Assembly (NCBI RefSeq): GCF_017565425.1
Contig: NZ_JAGEMK010000005.1
Coordinates: forward strand, 1 to 64,000
From: Actinotalea soli
GTDB lineage: Bacteria > Actinomycetota > Actinomycetes > Actinomycetales > Cellulomonadaceae
Direction of reading: 5' to 3'
Length of the DNA stretch: 64,000 nt
Part shown: one piece after another, positions 16,698 to 29,664 of the stretch
Layout of the letters: each line of letters starts with the position of its first letter
How positions within the stretch are numbered: the first letter of the stretch is position 1
Made by a program: the position numbers and the translations under genes
The notes under the pieces: model-generated
Told to the model about the DNA's origin: nothing
The model's database searches: none
Seen by the model: the letters and a program-made list of their open reading frames with translations, nothing else

Positions 16698-19600
16698 TCA
16701 GGGCCGCAGCAGCCCCAGCAACCAGCGGAGCCACTCGGCGATCCGGTCGAGCAGGTCCCGGAACCAGCCTGACCCGCCGTCGCCCCCGCCGTCGCCCGGG
16801 TCCTCGCCGCCGTCCCCGCCCTGCGTGTCGACCAGCACCGTCGCGGTGCGGGCCGGCACGGTCACCTCGCCGGTCTGCGGTGCCCAGGCGGTCCCCCGCA
16901 CCACGGGGTCCGCACCCTCGACGAGGACCGGGGAGAGCGCGTACTCGGCGCCCACCAGCTCGGGGATCTCGACGGTGACCTCCTCGTCCGAGGCGTTGAT
17001 CACCACGAGCAGGCCGTCGAGTGCGGGGTCGACGTCCTCCCCCGCGGTGTCGTCCACGTGCATGGTGACCACCCCGGGCAGGGCCTCGGGCCCGCTGGCG
17101 GGGAAGGTGACCTTCTCCTGGATGAGCTCGGCGTCCCCGAGGCGGAACAGCTCGCTCGAGAACCGCAGCCGCAGCAGGTCCTGGCTCATCGCCGCCGAGG
17201 CCTCGATGTGCTCGGGCTCCGGGACCAGGGCCGGGTCGGCCAGGAGCGGTCGCATGAACGGCCACTTGGCCTCGTTGTGGCTGGCCGGCGGCAGGCCGCG
17301 GCCGAAGCCGTTGTCCTGACGGCTGAGGTCGAGCACGTTGAACCAGTCGCCCGAGTTGTAGCTGTCCCGGTCCAGGGACTTGCTGCGCAGCAGGTCCGTG
17401 CCCGCGTGCCAGAAGGAGGGCGTCTGGGCCAGGGCCGTCGTGGCGAGGGAGACCGTGTTCATCCGCACCCGGTCCTCCATGGAGGTGTCCTGCGGGAGCT
17501 TGTACGCCAACGAGTCGAAGAGGGTCTCGTTGTCGTGCGCGTCGACGTAGGTCACGACCTCCTCCGGGGAGGTGGCGTAGCCAGCCGGCTGCCCGTTGTA
17601 GTCGAGCTCGGTGCCCGCCCGGACCTCGCCGTCGCTCGCGAGCAGCTCGTAGTCGCGCAGGTTCCCGGCCATGCCCAGACGGACGAGGTCCGCCTGGTGC
17701 TGGGCCCTGGCGAGCTGCTCCGCCTCGGAGCCGTTGATCTCGGCGCCGTTGGGGTCGGTGGCCGCACCGCTGCCGAAGCCCTGCAGCCGCGGGTCGTCGT
17801 CGAAGGGCCCACCCCCGCGCACGGCGTCGCGCAGCCGGTCGCTGAAGGTCCCGATGCCGGTGCCGTCGAGCTGGCCCTGGGTGGCCTGGGTGAAGAGCCG
17901 GTTGTCAGCCACCTCCCCGAAGTTCCAGCCCTCGCCGTAGAGGTACACGGCCGAGCCGTCGACGCCGTCGCGCCGCGTGGTCAGCTCGTCGAGGGCCTCG
18001 CGGACGGCGAGCATGGTGTCCCGCGAGTGGTGACCCATGAGGTCGAAGCGGAAGCCGTCGACCTTGTAGTCCCGCGCCCAGGTGACCACCGAGTCGACCA
18101 TGAGCTTCTCGGCCATCGCGTGCTCGGTCGCGACGTTCTCGCAGCAGGTCGAGGTCTCGACCTGACCGCTGGCGTCGAGCCGGTGGTAGTACCCGGGCAC
18201 GACCCGGTCGAGGACTGACGCCTCGGCCTGGCCGCTGGCGTTGGTGTGGTTGAACACCTGGTCCAGGACCACCTGGAGGCCGTCGGCGTGCAGGGCACCG
18301 ACCATGGTGCGGAACTCGGCGACCCGCGCCCCACCGTGCGGGTCGGTCGCGTACGAGCCCTCGGGGGCGGTGAAGTGCAGCGGGTCGTACCCCCAGTTGA
18401 AGCCGTCCAGGTCCCGGATCGGCTCGATGCAGGCCTGCTGCTCCTCGGAGTCGGGGGCGAAGGACGCGAGGTCGCAGTCGGGCACGACCTGCGCGCTGCG
18501 GTCCTCCTCGATGGTCGCGATGTCGAAGGTGGGCAGCAGGTGCACGGTGGTCAGCCCGGCGTCGGCGAGCTCGCGCAGGTGGGCACGACCGTCGCTGCCC
18601 TCCTCGGCGAAGGCCAGGTAGGTCCCGCGCACCTCCTCGGGCACGGTCTCGTCGTGGATCGAGAAGTCCCTGACGTGCAGCTCGTAGATCGTCTGGTCGA
18701 CGGGACGCACCACGGGCTGCTCGGTGCGCTCCCACTGCCGGGGGCGGTGGTCGCGGTCGTCGAGGTCGACCAGCACCGACCGCTCGGAGTTCACGGTCAG
18801 GGCGACCGAGTACGGATCGGTGACCAGGTTGGTCTCGACCTGTCCCGTGGTCGGTGCGTAGACGGTCACCTCGTAGAGGTACTCGGCTCCCTCCCACTGC
18901 GGCCGGCCCCGGACCGTCCAGGTGCCGTCGGCCTGCCGGGTCATCGCGACCCGCTGCGGGTCCTGGCCCGCCCCGCGCCCGCGGCCCGCGCCCCACACCA
19001 GCACGTCGACCTGGTGGGCGGTCGGTGCCCACAGCGCCAGGGAGGGCCGCCGACCCTGCCACGTGGCACCGAGCTCGCGGTCCTGCGCGGCCCCGTACAG
19101 GTCGTCCAGGACCCCCGGGACCTGCACGCCGGTCGCCACCGTGAGGCCCGCTTCCGCCTCGCCGGTCACGAAGGTCTGGCCCCGGAGGGCCTCGGCCACC
19201 TGCGGCTCGGACGGCGCCTCACCGGCCTCGGTCCGTACCCGCAGCACCGCGTACCCCGCGAGGTGCGGGAAGCGGGCGGCGAGGTCCTCGTCGAGGCCGG
19301 CGTCGTCACGCTCGAGGGCCCAGGAGGTCGCCCCCTCGGGGAGGCCGAGGGAGCCGTCGGCCAGGGTGATCCCGCCCTCACGAGAGTGGTGGAGGGCGTA
19401 GGTCGCCCCCTCGGCGAGCAGGTCGGCCGGGAGGACGAGCACGTCGCGGGCGAGCCACTGCGCGGCGTCCTCCCCCTCCCCGCCCAGCCCCGGGGCCTGG
19501 TCGCCGATCGTCAGCACGTGGGTCTCGGGGTCGTAGCTGAACGTGATCACCTGGCCCTCGGTCACCGCGAAGGCGATGTTCTGGCCCCCGGGCACGCCGT

Positions 19601-22583
19601 CGGCCCCGTAGTTCTCGTCCCAGCTCATGCCGTGGGCGACCTTGGTCTCGTAGTCCCCGGCCGGGAGGGCGTCGGTCGTGAAGGTGAAGACCCCGTCCCC
19701 GTCGAGGTCCGTGAGCAGGGTGACCAGGCAGTCGGGCTGCCAGTCCCCGGGGCAGCCCAGCTCCTCCTGGTGGCTGCCGGGCAGGCTCATCACCGGGTGC
19801 GTCGCGGTGGTGAAGAAGTAGTTCGTCCTGGGGTCGAAGTAGAACTGCAGCGGGCCGCCCTCGTGGGTGTACGTCACGTTGGCGCCGCCGGGCACGCCGC
19901 CGGCACCGACGTTGACGTCCCAGCTCTCGTTCACCGCGATCTTGAACTCGTAGGTGCCCGCGGGCAGGTCGAAGCCGCCGGCCCACACGCCGTCGGCGCG
20001 GAGCTCGAGCTGGGCCTCGGCGCAGGCCGGCTGCCAGTCTGCGGCGCACCCCATCTCGCTGTTGTGGTTGCCGGGCACCGAGACGGCGTCGTAGGTCGGC
20101 GCAGGCTCCTCGCCGTCGTCCGGGACGGTGGTGACCGCGTTGCCGACCGAGGCGTAGGTCGAGGCCGCCGTGCGGGTGCCCGCGGCGTCGACGGTGACCG
20201 CCCGGTACTCGACCAGGGTGCCTGCGGACAGGCCGGCGCGGCCCAGGTCGTGGAAGACGCGAGGCTGGTCCGTCTCGGCAGTGCCGAGGGGGGTCCAGGC
20301 CTGGTCCCCGACCACGCGGTAGGCGAAGGAGGTCTCCTGGTAGCGGTCCTCGGTGACCGCGGCGCGCACCGGGACCATGCCTCGCAGGCCTGCGCCGGCG
20401 GCCGGAGCAGAGACACCACTGATGCCGTCCGAGGCCGCGACCTCACGGTCGGCCACCAGGACGATGGCCGACCGAGCCGGAACCTCCACCGCGAGGGCCC
20501 CGGCGTCGTCGGCCGCGGCCGTCGTCCCACCACCGAACAGGGCCGTGTACTGCGCCCCGGGGGTGAGGGTGGTCAGCTCGGCGGTCGCCGCGGCGTTGCC
20601 GTTGTTCGTGACCACCAGGTGCTCGACCTGCTCGTCGCGGTCCACCCGGGAGAAGGCGTACAGGCCACCGTCCGCCAGCAGCTCGACCTGGGCCCCCTGG
20701 GACAGGGCCGGGTGGGACGCGCGCAGGTCGGCCAGGGCCGCGATGTGCTCGTAGAGCGGGGCACCGGTGTCGAACCGGTCCACGGACCCGGCCTGCTCTC
20801 CGGTGAGGAGCGCCTGCTCGGCGTACTCCGCGACCTGGGTCGCGAAGAGGCTCTGGCGCGCATCCTTGTCGCTGCCGCCCAGGTCGCCGTCACCGATGAA
20901 CCCCTGCTCGTCGCCGTAGTAGACCACCGGCTGGCCCCGCGTCAGGTACATCAGCGAGTGGGCGAGCATCGACCGCTCGAGGGGCTGCTCGCCGGTCCGC
21001 ACGAAGTAGCCGATCCGCCCCATGTCGTGGTTGCCCAGGAAGGTCGGCAGGGCCGAGGCCGAGGTCGCAGGGGTGGTGTAGAGGTCGTCGCCGGCGAAGA
21101 GCCGCTGCAGGGTGCCCGCCTGGGAGCCCGAGACGTAGGCGCTCGTCGCCGACTGGTAGGTGAAGTCCAGCACGGAGCTCATGTCGGTGTTGCGCACGTA
21201 CGGGGAGAGCAGGGCGGGATCGGCGTCGTAGACCTCGCCGAACATGAAGAAGTCCTCGTTGCCCTGGGCGTGGGCGTAGTCGAGGACCTCGGTGGTCCAC
21301 TCGTCCCAGAACTCGGGGTTGACGTGCTTGACCGTGTCGATGCGGAAGCCGTCGATGCCGAGGTCGACCCAGTCCTGGTAGACCTCGACGAACCCCTGGA
21401 CCACGGTCGGGTGCTCGGTCATGAGGTCGTCCAGCCCGATGAAGTCGCCGAAGGTCACCGACTCCCCGCTCCAGGTCGAGTCCCCCCGGTTGTGGTACAG
21501 GGTGACGTCGTTGAGCCACTCGGGCACCAACGTCCCGGCGTCCTCCTCGGCGACCACCGGGGTGTACGGGAAGGAGGTCGCGGGGTCCATCTCGGGGAAC
21601 TCCCCGGTGCCCGCGTAGTCACCCGGGTCGAAGGCGTTGCCCGCGGCATCCAGGTAGGGGCGGGTGGCCTGGTCGATGTAGGTGTACTCGCCCTCGGCGT
21701 AGTCGATGATGTCGGCCGTGTGGTTGGTGATGATGTCGAAGTAGACCTTGATGCCGCGGTCGTGGGCGTCGGCGATGAGCTGCTCGAGCTCGGCGTTGGT
21801 GCCCAGGTGCGGGTCGATCTGCGTGAAGTCGGTGATCCAGTACCCGTGGTACCCGGCCGAGGCGTCCCCACCCTCACCCTGGACCGGTCGGTTCTTGAAG
21901 GACGGGGTCAGCCAGATCGCCGAGGTGCCCAGCCCCTCGATGTAGTCCAGGTTCTCGATCAGGCCCGCCAGGTCACCACCGTGGTAGAAGCCCTTGTCGG
22001 TCGGGTCCAGGCCGTGGTCGAGTCGGTCCCCGTCGATGCCCGCCGTGTCGTTGGACTCGTCCCCGTTGGCGAAGCGGTCGGTCAGGACGAAGTAGAAGCG
22101 CTCGTCGCTCCCCGGCTGGCGGACGGGGGCCGCGACCAGGTCGGCGTCCTGCTCGGTGTAGCCCTCCGCGAGGTCGAGCGGGGCCAGGCCGAGCCGCTTG
22201 GTGGTGTCGTCGAAGGTGAAGCGCAGGGTGGTCTCCCCTGCGATGGTGAGCGGGATGTTGTCGGGGCCGCCGTCCAGGCCGTACGCCTCGTCCCAGCTGC
22301 CGTCGATCGCCGCCTTGTACTCGTACGTCCCGGCGGGCAGCGTCAGGTCGGCTGCGTAGAGCCCCTCGGTGCTGGTGGGCTCGAGCTGGGTCTCGGCGCA
22401 GTCGGGGGCCCAGTCCGCGGGGCAGCCCAGCTCGTCCTGGAGGTCACCGACCAGGGTGACCGTGCGGTCGGCCGCCTGGGCCGGGCTCGCGAGCGGGCCC
22501 GTCACGGTGACGGCTCCGGTGAGCGCGACGGCCAGCGTGGCCAGGGTTGCGGTGGCTGCGCGCGTGCGCGTCAGTCTCGACAT
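16698..22583 (-). CDS. pulA: Secreted bifunctional alpha-amylase / type I pullulanase
   Basis: A 1961-residue exported enzyme with a Sec signal ending in AQA near residue 38. Three X25-type modules, each with a CxADW/CxGDW-like disulfide-type segment, lie near residues 40-135, 840-935 and 940-1035. The first GH13 domain has FDIITNH (about 281), GFRIDTVKH (414), FGEVYD (448) and GNHD (517): an alpha-amylase. The second has FNWGYDP (1397), LDQVFNHTN (1443), [10 protein letters not shown] (1513), YGEGWNFGE (1551) and DAHDNET (1683): a type I pullulanase cleaving alpha-1,6 bonds. A Gly/Asp linker and a short amphipathic Trp/Leu-rich end close the protein. GAGGGAG supports the ATG at 22583. Together the domains debranch and cut starch or glycogen outside the cell. 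Confidence 0.95.
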   Translation of the reverse strand: MSRLTRTRAATATLATLAVALTGAVTVTGPLASPAQAADRTVTLVGDLQDELGCPADWAPDCAETQLEPTSTEGLYAADLTLPAGTYEYKAAIDGSWDEAYGLDGGPDNIPLTIAGETTLRFTFDDTTKRLGLAPLDLAEGYTEQDADLVAAPVRQPGSDERFYFVLTDRFANGDESNDTAGIDGDRLDHGLDPTDKGFYHGGDLAGLIENLDYIEGLGTSAIWLTPSFKNRPVQGEGGDASAGYHGYWITDFTQIDPHLGTNAELEQLIADAHDRGIKVYFDIITNHTADIIDYAEGEYTYIDQATRPYLDAAGNAFDPGDYAGTGEFPEMDPATSFPYTPVVAEEDAGTLVPEWLNDVTLYHNRGDSTWSGESVTFGDFIGLDDLMTEHPTVVQGFVEVYQDWVDLGIDGFRIDTVKHVNPEFWDEWTTEVLDYAHAQGNEDFFMFGEVYDADPALLSPYVRNTDMSSVLDFTYQSATSAYVSGSQAGTLQRLFAGDDLYTTPATSASALPTFLGNHDMGRIGYFVRTGEQPLERSMLAHSLMYLTRGQPVVYYGDEQGFIGDGDLGGSDKDARQSLFATQVAEYAEQALLTGEQAGSVDRFDTGAPLYEHIAALADLRASHPALSQGAQVELLADGGLYAFSRVDRDEQVEHLVVTNNGNAAATAELTTLTPGAQYTALFGGGTTAAADDAGALAVEVPARSAIVLVADREVAASDGISGVSAPAAGAGLRGMVPVRAAVTEDRYQETSFAYRVVGDQAWTPLGTAETDQPRVFHDLGRAGLSAGTLVEYRAVTVDAAGTRTAASTYASVGNAVTTVPDDGEEPAPTYDAVSVPGNHNSEMGCAADWQPACAEAQLELRADGVWAGGFDLPAGTYEFKIAVNESWDVNVGAGGVPGGANVTYTHEGGPLQFYFDPRTNYFFTTATHPVMSLPGSHQEELGCPGDWQPDCLVTLLTDLDGDGVFTFTTDALPAGDYETKVAHGMSWDENYGADGVPGGQNIAFAVTEGQVITFSYDPETHVLTIGDQAPGLGGEGEDAAQWLARDVLVLPADLLAEGATYALHHSREGGITLADGSLGLPEGATSWALERDDAGLDEDLAARFPHLAGYAVLRVRTEAGEAPSEPQVAEALRGQTFVTGEAEAGLTVATGVQVPGVLDDLYGAAQDRELGATWQGRRPSLALWAPTAHQVDVLVWGAGRGRGAGQDPQRVAMTRQADGTWTVRGRPQWEGAEYLYEVTVYAPTTGQVETNLVTDPYSVALTVNSERSVLVDLDDRDHRPRQWERTEQPVVRPVDQTIYELHVRDFSIHDETVPEEVRGTYLAFAEEGSDGRAHLRELADAGLTTVHLLPTFDIATIEEDRSAQVVPDCDLASFAPDSEEQQACIEPIRDLDGFNWGYDPLHFTAPEGSYATDPHGGARVAEFRTMVGALHADGLQVVLDQVFNHTNASGQAEASVLDRVVPGYYHRLDASGQVETSTCCENVATEHAMAEKLMVDSVVTWARDYKVDGFRFDLMGHHSRDTMLAVREALDELTTRRDGVDGSAVYLYGEGWNFGEVADNRLFTQATQGQLDGTGIGTFSDRLRDAVRGGGPFDDDPRLQGFGSGAATDPNGAEINGSEAEQLARAQHQADLVRLGMAGNLRDYELLASDGEVRAGTELDYNGQPAGYATSPEEVVTYVDAHDNETLFDSLAYKLPQDTSMEDRVRMNTVSLATTALAQTPSFWHAGTDLLRSKSLDRDSYNSGDWFNVLDLSRQDNGFGRGLPPASHNEAKWPFMRPLLADPALVPEPEHIEASAAMSQDLLRLRFSSELFRLGDAELIQEKVTFPASGPEALPGVVTMHVDDTAGEDVDPALDGLLVVINASDEEVTVEIPELVGAEYALSPVLVEGADPVVRGTAWAPQTGEVTVPARTATVLVDTQGGDGGEDPGDGGGDGGSGWFRDLLDRIAEWLRWLLGLLRP

Positions 22584-22606
22584 CAGGGACTCCCTCGTCA
22601 CCGATC

Positions 22607-22620
22607 TTCACCCGGGTGAA
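22607..22620. promoter_or_regulatory. 14-bp palindrome in the pullulanase leader
   Basis: TTCACCCGGGTGAA is a perfect palindrome 24 bases upstream of the pullulanase ATG, downstream of the predicted transcription start. It may be a regulator site or a leader hairpin; which one is not evident. Confidence 0.4.
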
Positions 22621-22638
22621 AGCCGCGGGCCGTCACGG

Positions 22639-22668
22639 ACTGTAACGGCTTGCAGCAACTCTCAGCAA
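22639..22668 (-). promoter_or_regulatory. Pullulanase promoter with LacI-type operator
   Basis: On the minus strand a -35 TTGCTG (22668-22663) and -10 TACAGT (22644-22639) are 18 bases apart. Inside the spacer lies the perfect odd palindrome TTGCTGCAA (22658-22650), the TTGC-n-GCAA form used by LacI-family maltose repressors in actinobacteria. Repressor binding there would block RNA polymerase, so control by a MalR-like protein is likely; that protein is not encoded in this window. Confidence 0.55.
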
Positions 22669-22719
22669 TGGGATGACTTGGTGAGCGTGAACATCCCGGA
22701 CACAGCAGCGACGACGACA

Positions 22720-22772
22720 GGGCGCGTCGACGGGGCGTGTCGACGGGGCGTGTCCACGGGGCGCCGTCTACG
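22720..22772. repeat. 13-bp tandem repeat, three copies plus a degenerate fourth
   Basis: Units start at 22720 (GGGCGCGTCGACG), 22733 (GGGCGTGTCGACG) and 22746 (GGGCGTGTCCACG), followed by a degenerate 14-base unit from 22759 that runs into the DUF167 stop codon. They separate the DUF167 stop from the pullulanase promoter. Slippage repeats are the simplest reading; tandem regulator sites are possible. Confidence 0.6.
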
Positions 22773-23052
22773 ACGAGGACGTCCGCAGCTCCCCGGCGCG
22801 ACGGTCGAGGTCCTCGGGGGGCAGGTCGAGCTCGAGGAGCTTCTCCCGGCTCGTGGCACCCCGCAGCAGCCGCACCTGGCGAGGACGCAGCCCGAAGGCC
22901 TCCGCGACCGCCACGAGGACCGCCTCGGTCGCGGCGCCGTCGACCGCCCGGGCCGTGACCGCCGCCGTCAGCGTGCCCCCGCGGGCCCCGCCCACCCGTG
23001 TGCGCGAGGCACCGGGGCGGACACGGACGACGAGCCGGGAGGGGTCAGGCAC
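22768..23052 (-). CDS. DUF167 (YggU-like) protein
   Basis: A 94-residue protein of the DUF167/YggU family: LVVRVRPGASRTRVGG at the N-terminus, ARAVDGAATEAVLVAVAEAF in the middle and VRLLRGATSREKLLEL near the end, the typical small alpha/beta fold. The biochemical role of the family is not established. The GTG at 23052 is chosen because the conserved domain begins right after it; it overlaps the end of the upstream membrane-protein gene by 8 bases, so both are probably cotranscribed. Confidence 0.88.
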   Translation of the reverse strand: MPDPSRLVVRVRPGASRTRVGGARGGTLTAAVTARAVDGAATEAVLVAVAEAFGLRPRQVRLLRGATSREKLLELDLPPEDLDRRAGELRTSSS

Positions 23053-23587
23053 GGCCCGTGTGACGGGGCCGCAGGGCGAGGGTCGTGGCCGCGACACTCC
23101 CCACGGCGAGGAGGACGACGGCCAGCCCGACCATCCCCTGCCCCGGGGCGCTCGCACCGCTGACCATCGCGGCGTCGGCCACGGACATCGCCATCGACCA
23201 CTGGGCGGCCGTGACCGCCACGAGCAGGACCGCGAGGCCACCCAGACCGATCGCGGCCGCACCGAGCACCCGACGGCCGCTCGCGGGCACCGCCCGGGCC
23301 GCCGCGAGGGCGAGCAGCAGGCATCCCAGGGCGAGGATCAGGCCGAGGGCCATGCCCAGCAGCTGAGCGCCGACGCCCGGAGCCGCAGGGCCGCCCAGCT
23401 GCTCCTCCACGGCGGCGTCCCCCGCCATGAGCGAGGTGCCGAAGAGGGCCGCCGTCGCGAGCACCCAGCACGCGACCGCCCCGACGGTGGGCCACAGGGC
23501 CGAGGGCCCCTTCGGGCTCGACGCCTTCGTGGGTGCCGAGGAGGTCGGGCGGTCGGATCCGGGGGCGGGGGGCTGCGGCGTGGGCAT
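23045..23587 (-). CDS. Four-TM membrane protein, unknown
   Basis: A 180-residue protein. A Pro/Ser-rich cytoplasmic-type N-terminus of about 30 residues precedes four hydrophobic segments (near residues 33-57, 68-95, 98-125 and 145-170). No family signature is recognised. GGAGG upstream of the ATG at 23587 supports the start, though the spacing is long. It overlaps the DUF167 gene by 8 bases and lies downstream of the mdh terminator, so it is probably transcribed separately from mdh. Confidence 0.75.
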   Translation of the reverse strand: MPTPQPPAPGSDRPTSSAPTKASSPKGPSALWPTVGAVACWVLATAALFGTSLMAGDAAVEEQLGGPAAPGVGAQLLGMALGLILALGCLLLALAAARAVPASGRRVLGAAAIGLGGLAVLLVAVTAAQWSMAMSVADAAMVSGASAPGQGMVGLAVVLLAVGSVAATTLALRPRHTGRA

Positions 23588-23653
23588 GGCGTCATCATCC
23601 TCCCGAGCGCACGTTTCCCGCTCGGCGAACCGCACCCGGCACCCCGGACACGC

Positions 23654-23689
23654 CGACGGCGCCGTACCCGTGAGGGGACGGCGCCGTCG
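23654..23689 (-). terminator. mdh terminator hairpin
   Basis: A perfect 12-bp stem, CGACGGCGCCGT (23654-23665) with ACGGCGCCGTCG (23678-23689), and a 12-base loop, begin 14 bases beyond the mdh stop codon. No T-run is present, as often in high-GC actinobacteria. Confidence 0.75.
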
Positions 23690-23703
23690 ACGGTGCTGCG
23701 AGC

Positions 23704-25937
<2,234 letters not shown>

Positions 25938-26244
25938 GCGGAACTCCCGTTGCTCGGTGACTCGTGATCTCGTGCGGTGGCTCGGCGACCTCGGCGGTGA
26001 TCTGCTGCGCCCGGTGCTCGTGCGGTGCTCTGCTCGTGCTCGGCACGTGCTCGGAACACAGGCGCCTGCGGCCACCCGCCCGGGGCCGCGCGCGACGCCG
26101 ACGGCGGTCCGCGCGGCGCTGCGATGCTGCGTCGCCAGATTACTCGACATCGAGAGATCTCACCGCATACCTCGGCTGCGAGATCTCGACGCTGCGCTGT
26201 CGGGCAGGTGGGCCCGGAGTGCGAGCCCGGGAGGACCCGGTCGG
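25938..26244. other. Intergenic region upstream of icd
   Basis: No gene is seen in these 307 bases. The part next to icd is a leader of about 190 bases with several imperfect GTGCTCG repeats (26015-26060). The promoter and dyad lie at 26137-26160. A second perfect palindrome, CGAGATCTCG (26179-26188), lies further upstream. DUF3017 ends at 26245. Confidence 0.6.
26137..26160 (-). promoter_or_regulatory. icd promoter with operator shared with sucC
   Basis: On the minus strand GATCTCTCGATGTCGAG reads straight into the -10 box TAATCT (26142-26137). CTCGA (26143-26147) and TCGAG (26150-26154) form a dyad touching the -10 box. The 13 bases at 26148-26160 recur exactly upstream of sucC at 34781-34793 in the same orientation, which suggests a common TCA-cycle regulator. 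Confidence 0.55.
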
Positions 26245-26526
26245 TCAGACCCCGGGGGCGAAGACCAGCACACCCATCGCCACGGCGAGGCCGCCCAGGG
26301 TGACGGCGTCCTGCCAGGTCGAGCGCACCGCGACGCCCTCCGGGTGACGCCCGCGGCCCACGAGCCGCGCGACCGCAGCGGCGACGAGGGTGCCGATGAT
26401 GACGGCGACCCCGACCTGGGCGTCGACCACCTCGGCCGCGACGCAGGCCAGGGCGATCGCCGTCGTCACCAGCCAGAGGGCAGGGGCACGGTGCCGCTCG
26501 TGCGCCTCGGCCTGCGGTTCGCTCAC
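26245..26526 (-). CDS. DUF3017 membrane protein
   Basis: A 93-residue protein with three predicted helices (about residues 17-31, 38-53 and 74-92) and a basic loop GRGRHPEGVAVRS. Size, helix pattern and position beside icd/mdh and the purine genes match DUF3017, which sits in this neighbourhood in many actinobacteria; its function is unknown. The start is a GTG at 26526 preceded by TAGTCT and 6 bases, so the transcript is probably leaderless. It is divergent from the flavoprotein gene, with only 22 bases between the start codons. Confidence 0.85.
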   Translation of the reverse strand: MSEPQAEAHERHRAPALWLVTTAIALACVAAEVVDAQVGVAVIIGTLVAAAVARLVGRGRHPEGVAVRSTWQDAVTLGGLAVAMGVLVFAPGV

Positions 26527-26532
26527 GCGGGG

Positions 26533-26542
26533 AGACTACCGT
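26533..26542. promoter_or_regulatory. Bidirectional promoter: two -10 boxes sharing one TA
   Basis: The minus-strand -10 TAGTCT (26538-26533) drives DUF3017 and the plus-strand -10 TACCGT (26537-26542) drives the flavoprotein; both use the same TA pair at 26537-26538. Each box lies exactly 6 bases from its GTG. The -35 region of each promoter must lie inside the other gene. Confidence 0.6.
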
Positions 26543-26548
26543 GAGGCC

Positions 26549-27808
26549 GTGCTCACCCCTGGTCCCGTCCCCCGGTCCGTCGTCGTCGTCGGGGCCGGGC
26601 TGGCCGGCAGCCAGACGGTCGCAGCCCTCCGTGCCCAGGGGTTCGACGGGCATGTCACCGTCCTCGGCGCCGAGGGCCTCGCCCCGTACGACCGCCCGCC
26701 GTTGTCCAAGGAGCTCCTCACCCGCAGCGAGCCCGCATGGCTGCGCGACGAGCTCGGTACCGACCTCGACCTCGCCGACGACGTCCGTCTCGACGAGCCC
26801 GCCACCGCCCTCGACCACGACGCCGACGGGGTCACCGTCCAGACCTCCCCGGGCGGCTCGGGAGACCCGCGCGAGGTGCGCGGGGACGTCGTCGTGCTGG
26901 CCACCGGCTCCGGGGCGTCCCGGCCGTGGCCCGAGGCGCTGACCCTGCACGCCGCGGCCGACGCGGCACGGCTGCGTGAGTCCCTGGTGCCCGGGGCGCG
27001 CCTGGTCGTCGTGGGGGCGGGGTGGATCGGGGCCGAGGTCGCGGGCGTGGCGGCCGCCGCAGGGGTCGAGGTCACCGTGGTCGAGGGCGCCCTGGCCCCC
27101 CTGTCCACCGCGCTGGGTGCCGAGGTCGGGGCCCTCACCGCAGCCTGGTACGAGCCCGCCGGGGTGCGCCTGCTCACCTCCTCGACGGTCGCCGCGGTCC
27201 AGGCCGACCACGTGGACCTGGCCGACGGGACACGGCTCGAGGCCGACGTCGTGCTGGCTGCGGTGGGCGCCCGGCCGCGGTCGGGCTGGATCGGCGCGGC
27301 CCTGCCCCTCGAGGCCGACGGCTCCCTCGCGGTGGACGACCGCTACCGGGTGCTCGCCCCGCAGGGCCCCCTCGACCGTGTGCTCGCCGTGGGTGACCTC
27401 GCCCGACGACGGTCCGCACGGCACGGCTGGGTGCCGGGCGGCCACTGGGACGGGGCCCTGCGCGGTCCGGCCGTCGCGGTCCGCGCGCTGCTCGAGCCCG
27501 AGGCCCCGGTCGAGGACCTGGCGCCGTACGTGTTCTCGACCCAGCTGGGCCACGAGCTGGCCTGCTACGGCCTGCCGGGGGCCGCCGACGAGGTCGTGCT
27601 GCGCGGCGCCCCCGCCGGGGCCGGGGACGGGTTCACCGCCCTGTGGTTCGCCCCGGGGACCGACCGGCTGACCGCGGTCCTCGCGGTCGACCGCCCTCGC
27701 GACGTCGCCGCAGCCCGCAAGCTGTTCGCCGGTCCCACCCTGCCCACGGTGGACCGTCCCCGCGCCGCGGACCCCGCCACCCCCCTGCGCACCGCCCTCC
27801 TCCCCTGA
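26549..27808 (+). CDS. FAD-dependent oxidoreductase, ferredoxin-reductase-like
   Basis: A 419-residue flavoprotein. FAD site VVVVGAGLAGSQTVAALR, the ferredoxin-reductase mark YDRPPLSKELL, NAD(P) site VVVGAGWIGAEVAGVAAAAG and the second FAD motif RVLAVGDLA are intact, followed by a reductase C-terminal domain. Relatives (HcaD/BphA4/RhdA4 type) pass electrons from NAD(P)H to a ferredoxin feeding an oxygenase or P450. No ferredoxin or oxygenase gene is nearby, so the partner is unknown. The GTG at 26549 follows TACCGT by 6 bases (leaderless). Confidence 0.92.
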   Translation: MLTPGPVPRSVVVVGAGLAGSQTVAALRAQGFDGHVTVLGAEGLAPYDRPPLSKELLTRSEPAWLRDELGTDLDLADDVRLDEPATALDHDADGVTVQTSPGGSGDPREVRGDVVVLATGSGASRPWPEALTLHAAADAARLRESLVPGARLVVVGAGWIGAEVAGVAAAAGVEVTVVEGALAPLSTALGAEVGALTAAWYEPAGVRLLTSSTVAAVQADHVDLADGTRLEADVVLAAVGARPRSGWIGAALPLEADGSLAVDDRYRVLAPQGPLDRVLAVGDLARRRSARHGWVPGGHWDGALRGPAVAVRALLEPEAPVEDLAPYVFSTQLGHELACYGLPGAADEVVLRGAPAGAGDGFTALWFAPGTDRLTAVLAVDRPRDVAAARKLFAGPTLPTVDRPRAADPATPLRTALLP

Positions 27809-27816
27809 CCCCCACT

Positions 27817-27866
27817 CTCGTGTCAGAACCAGGGATACCCCTGGCATCCCCAGGTTCTGACACGAG
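27817..27866. repeat. Nested hairpin, copy 1
   Basis: CTCGTGTCAGAACC (27817-27830) and its exact complement (27853-27866) form a 14-bp outer stem. An inner GGGAT/ATCCC pair (27832-27836 with 27846-27850) lies in the core. It sits between the convergent flavoprotein and purH genes, and its arm is repeated exactly in the next element. Confidence 0.8.
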
Positions 27867-27877
27867 ATCCGCCTGAG

Positions 27878-27927
27878 CTCGTGTCAGAACCTCAGGTACC
27901 CCTGGGTACCTGAGGTTCTGACACGAG
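27878..27927. repeat. Nested hairpin, copy 2, perfect 23-bp stem
   Basis: Left arm 27878-27900 and right arm 27905-27927 pair without mismatch around the loop CCTG. The outer 14 bases of each arm equal those of copy 1, while the core differs apart from a shared TACCCCTGG. The element is followed 17 bases later by the purH stop, so it may end both convergent transcripts. It could also be a mobile palindromic repeat. Confidence 0.8.
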
Positions 27928-27944
27928 GTGGGGTGGGGCGGGGG

Positions 27945-29591
<1,647 letters not shown>

Positions 29592-29664
29592 GGGACCTCC
29601 TGGGTCGGCGCTGCCGGAGGACGCGCGACGGTGGTCACGCGGCTGCCGGCTCGGGCAGGGACCC

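Noticed and set aside
18246-22619. A 1457-codon open frame antisense to the amylase-pullulanase gene
   Set aside because: Its composition is typical of the antisense shadow of a high-GC gene (Val/Gly/Arg/Asp-rich, no domain motifs), while the opposite strand has complete enzyme motifs.
27817-27927. Possible CRISPR-like repeats
   Set aside because: There are only two palindromic units with paired cores and no spacer array or cas genes; they are hairpins.
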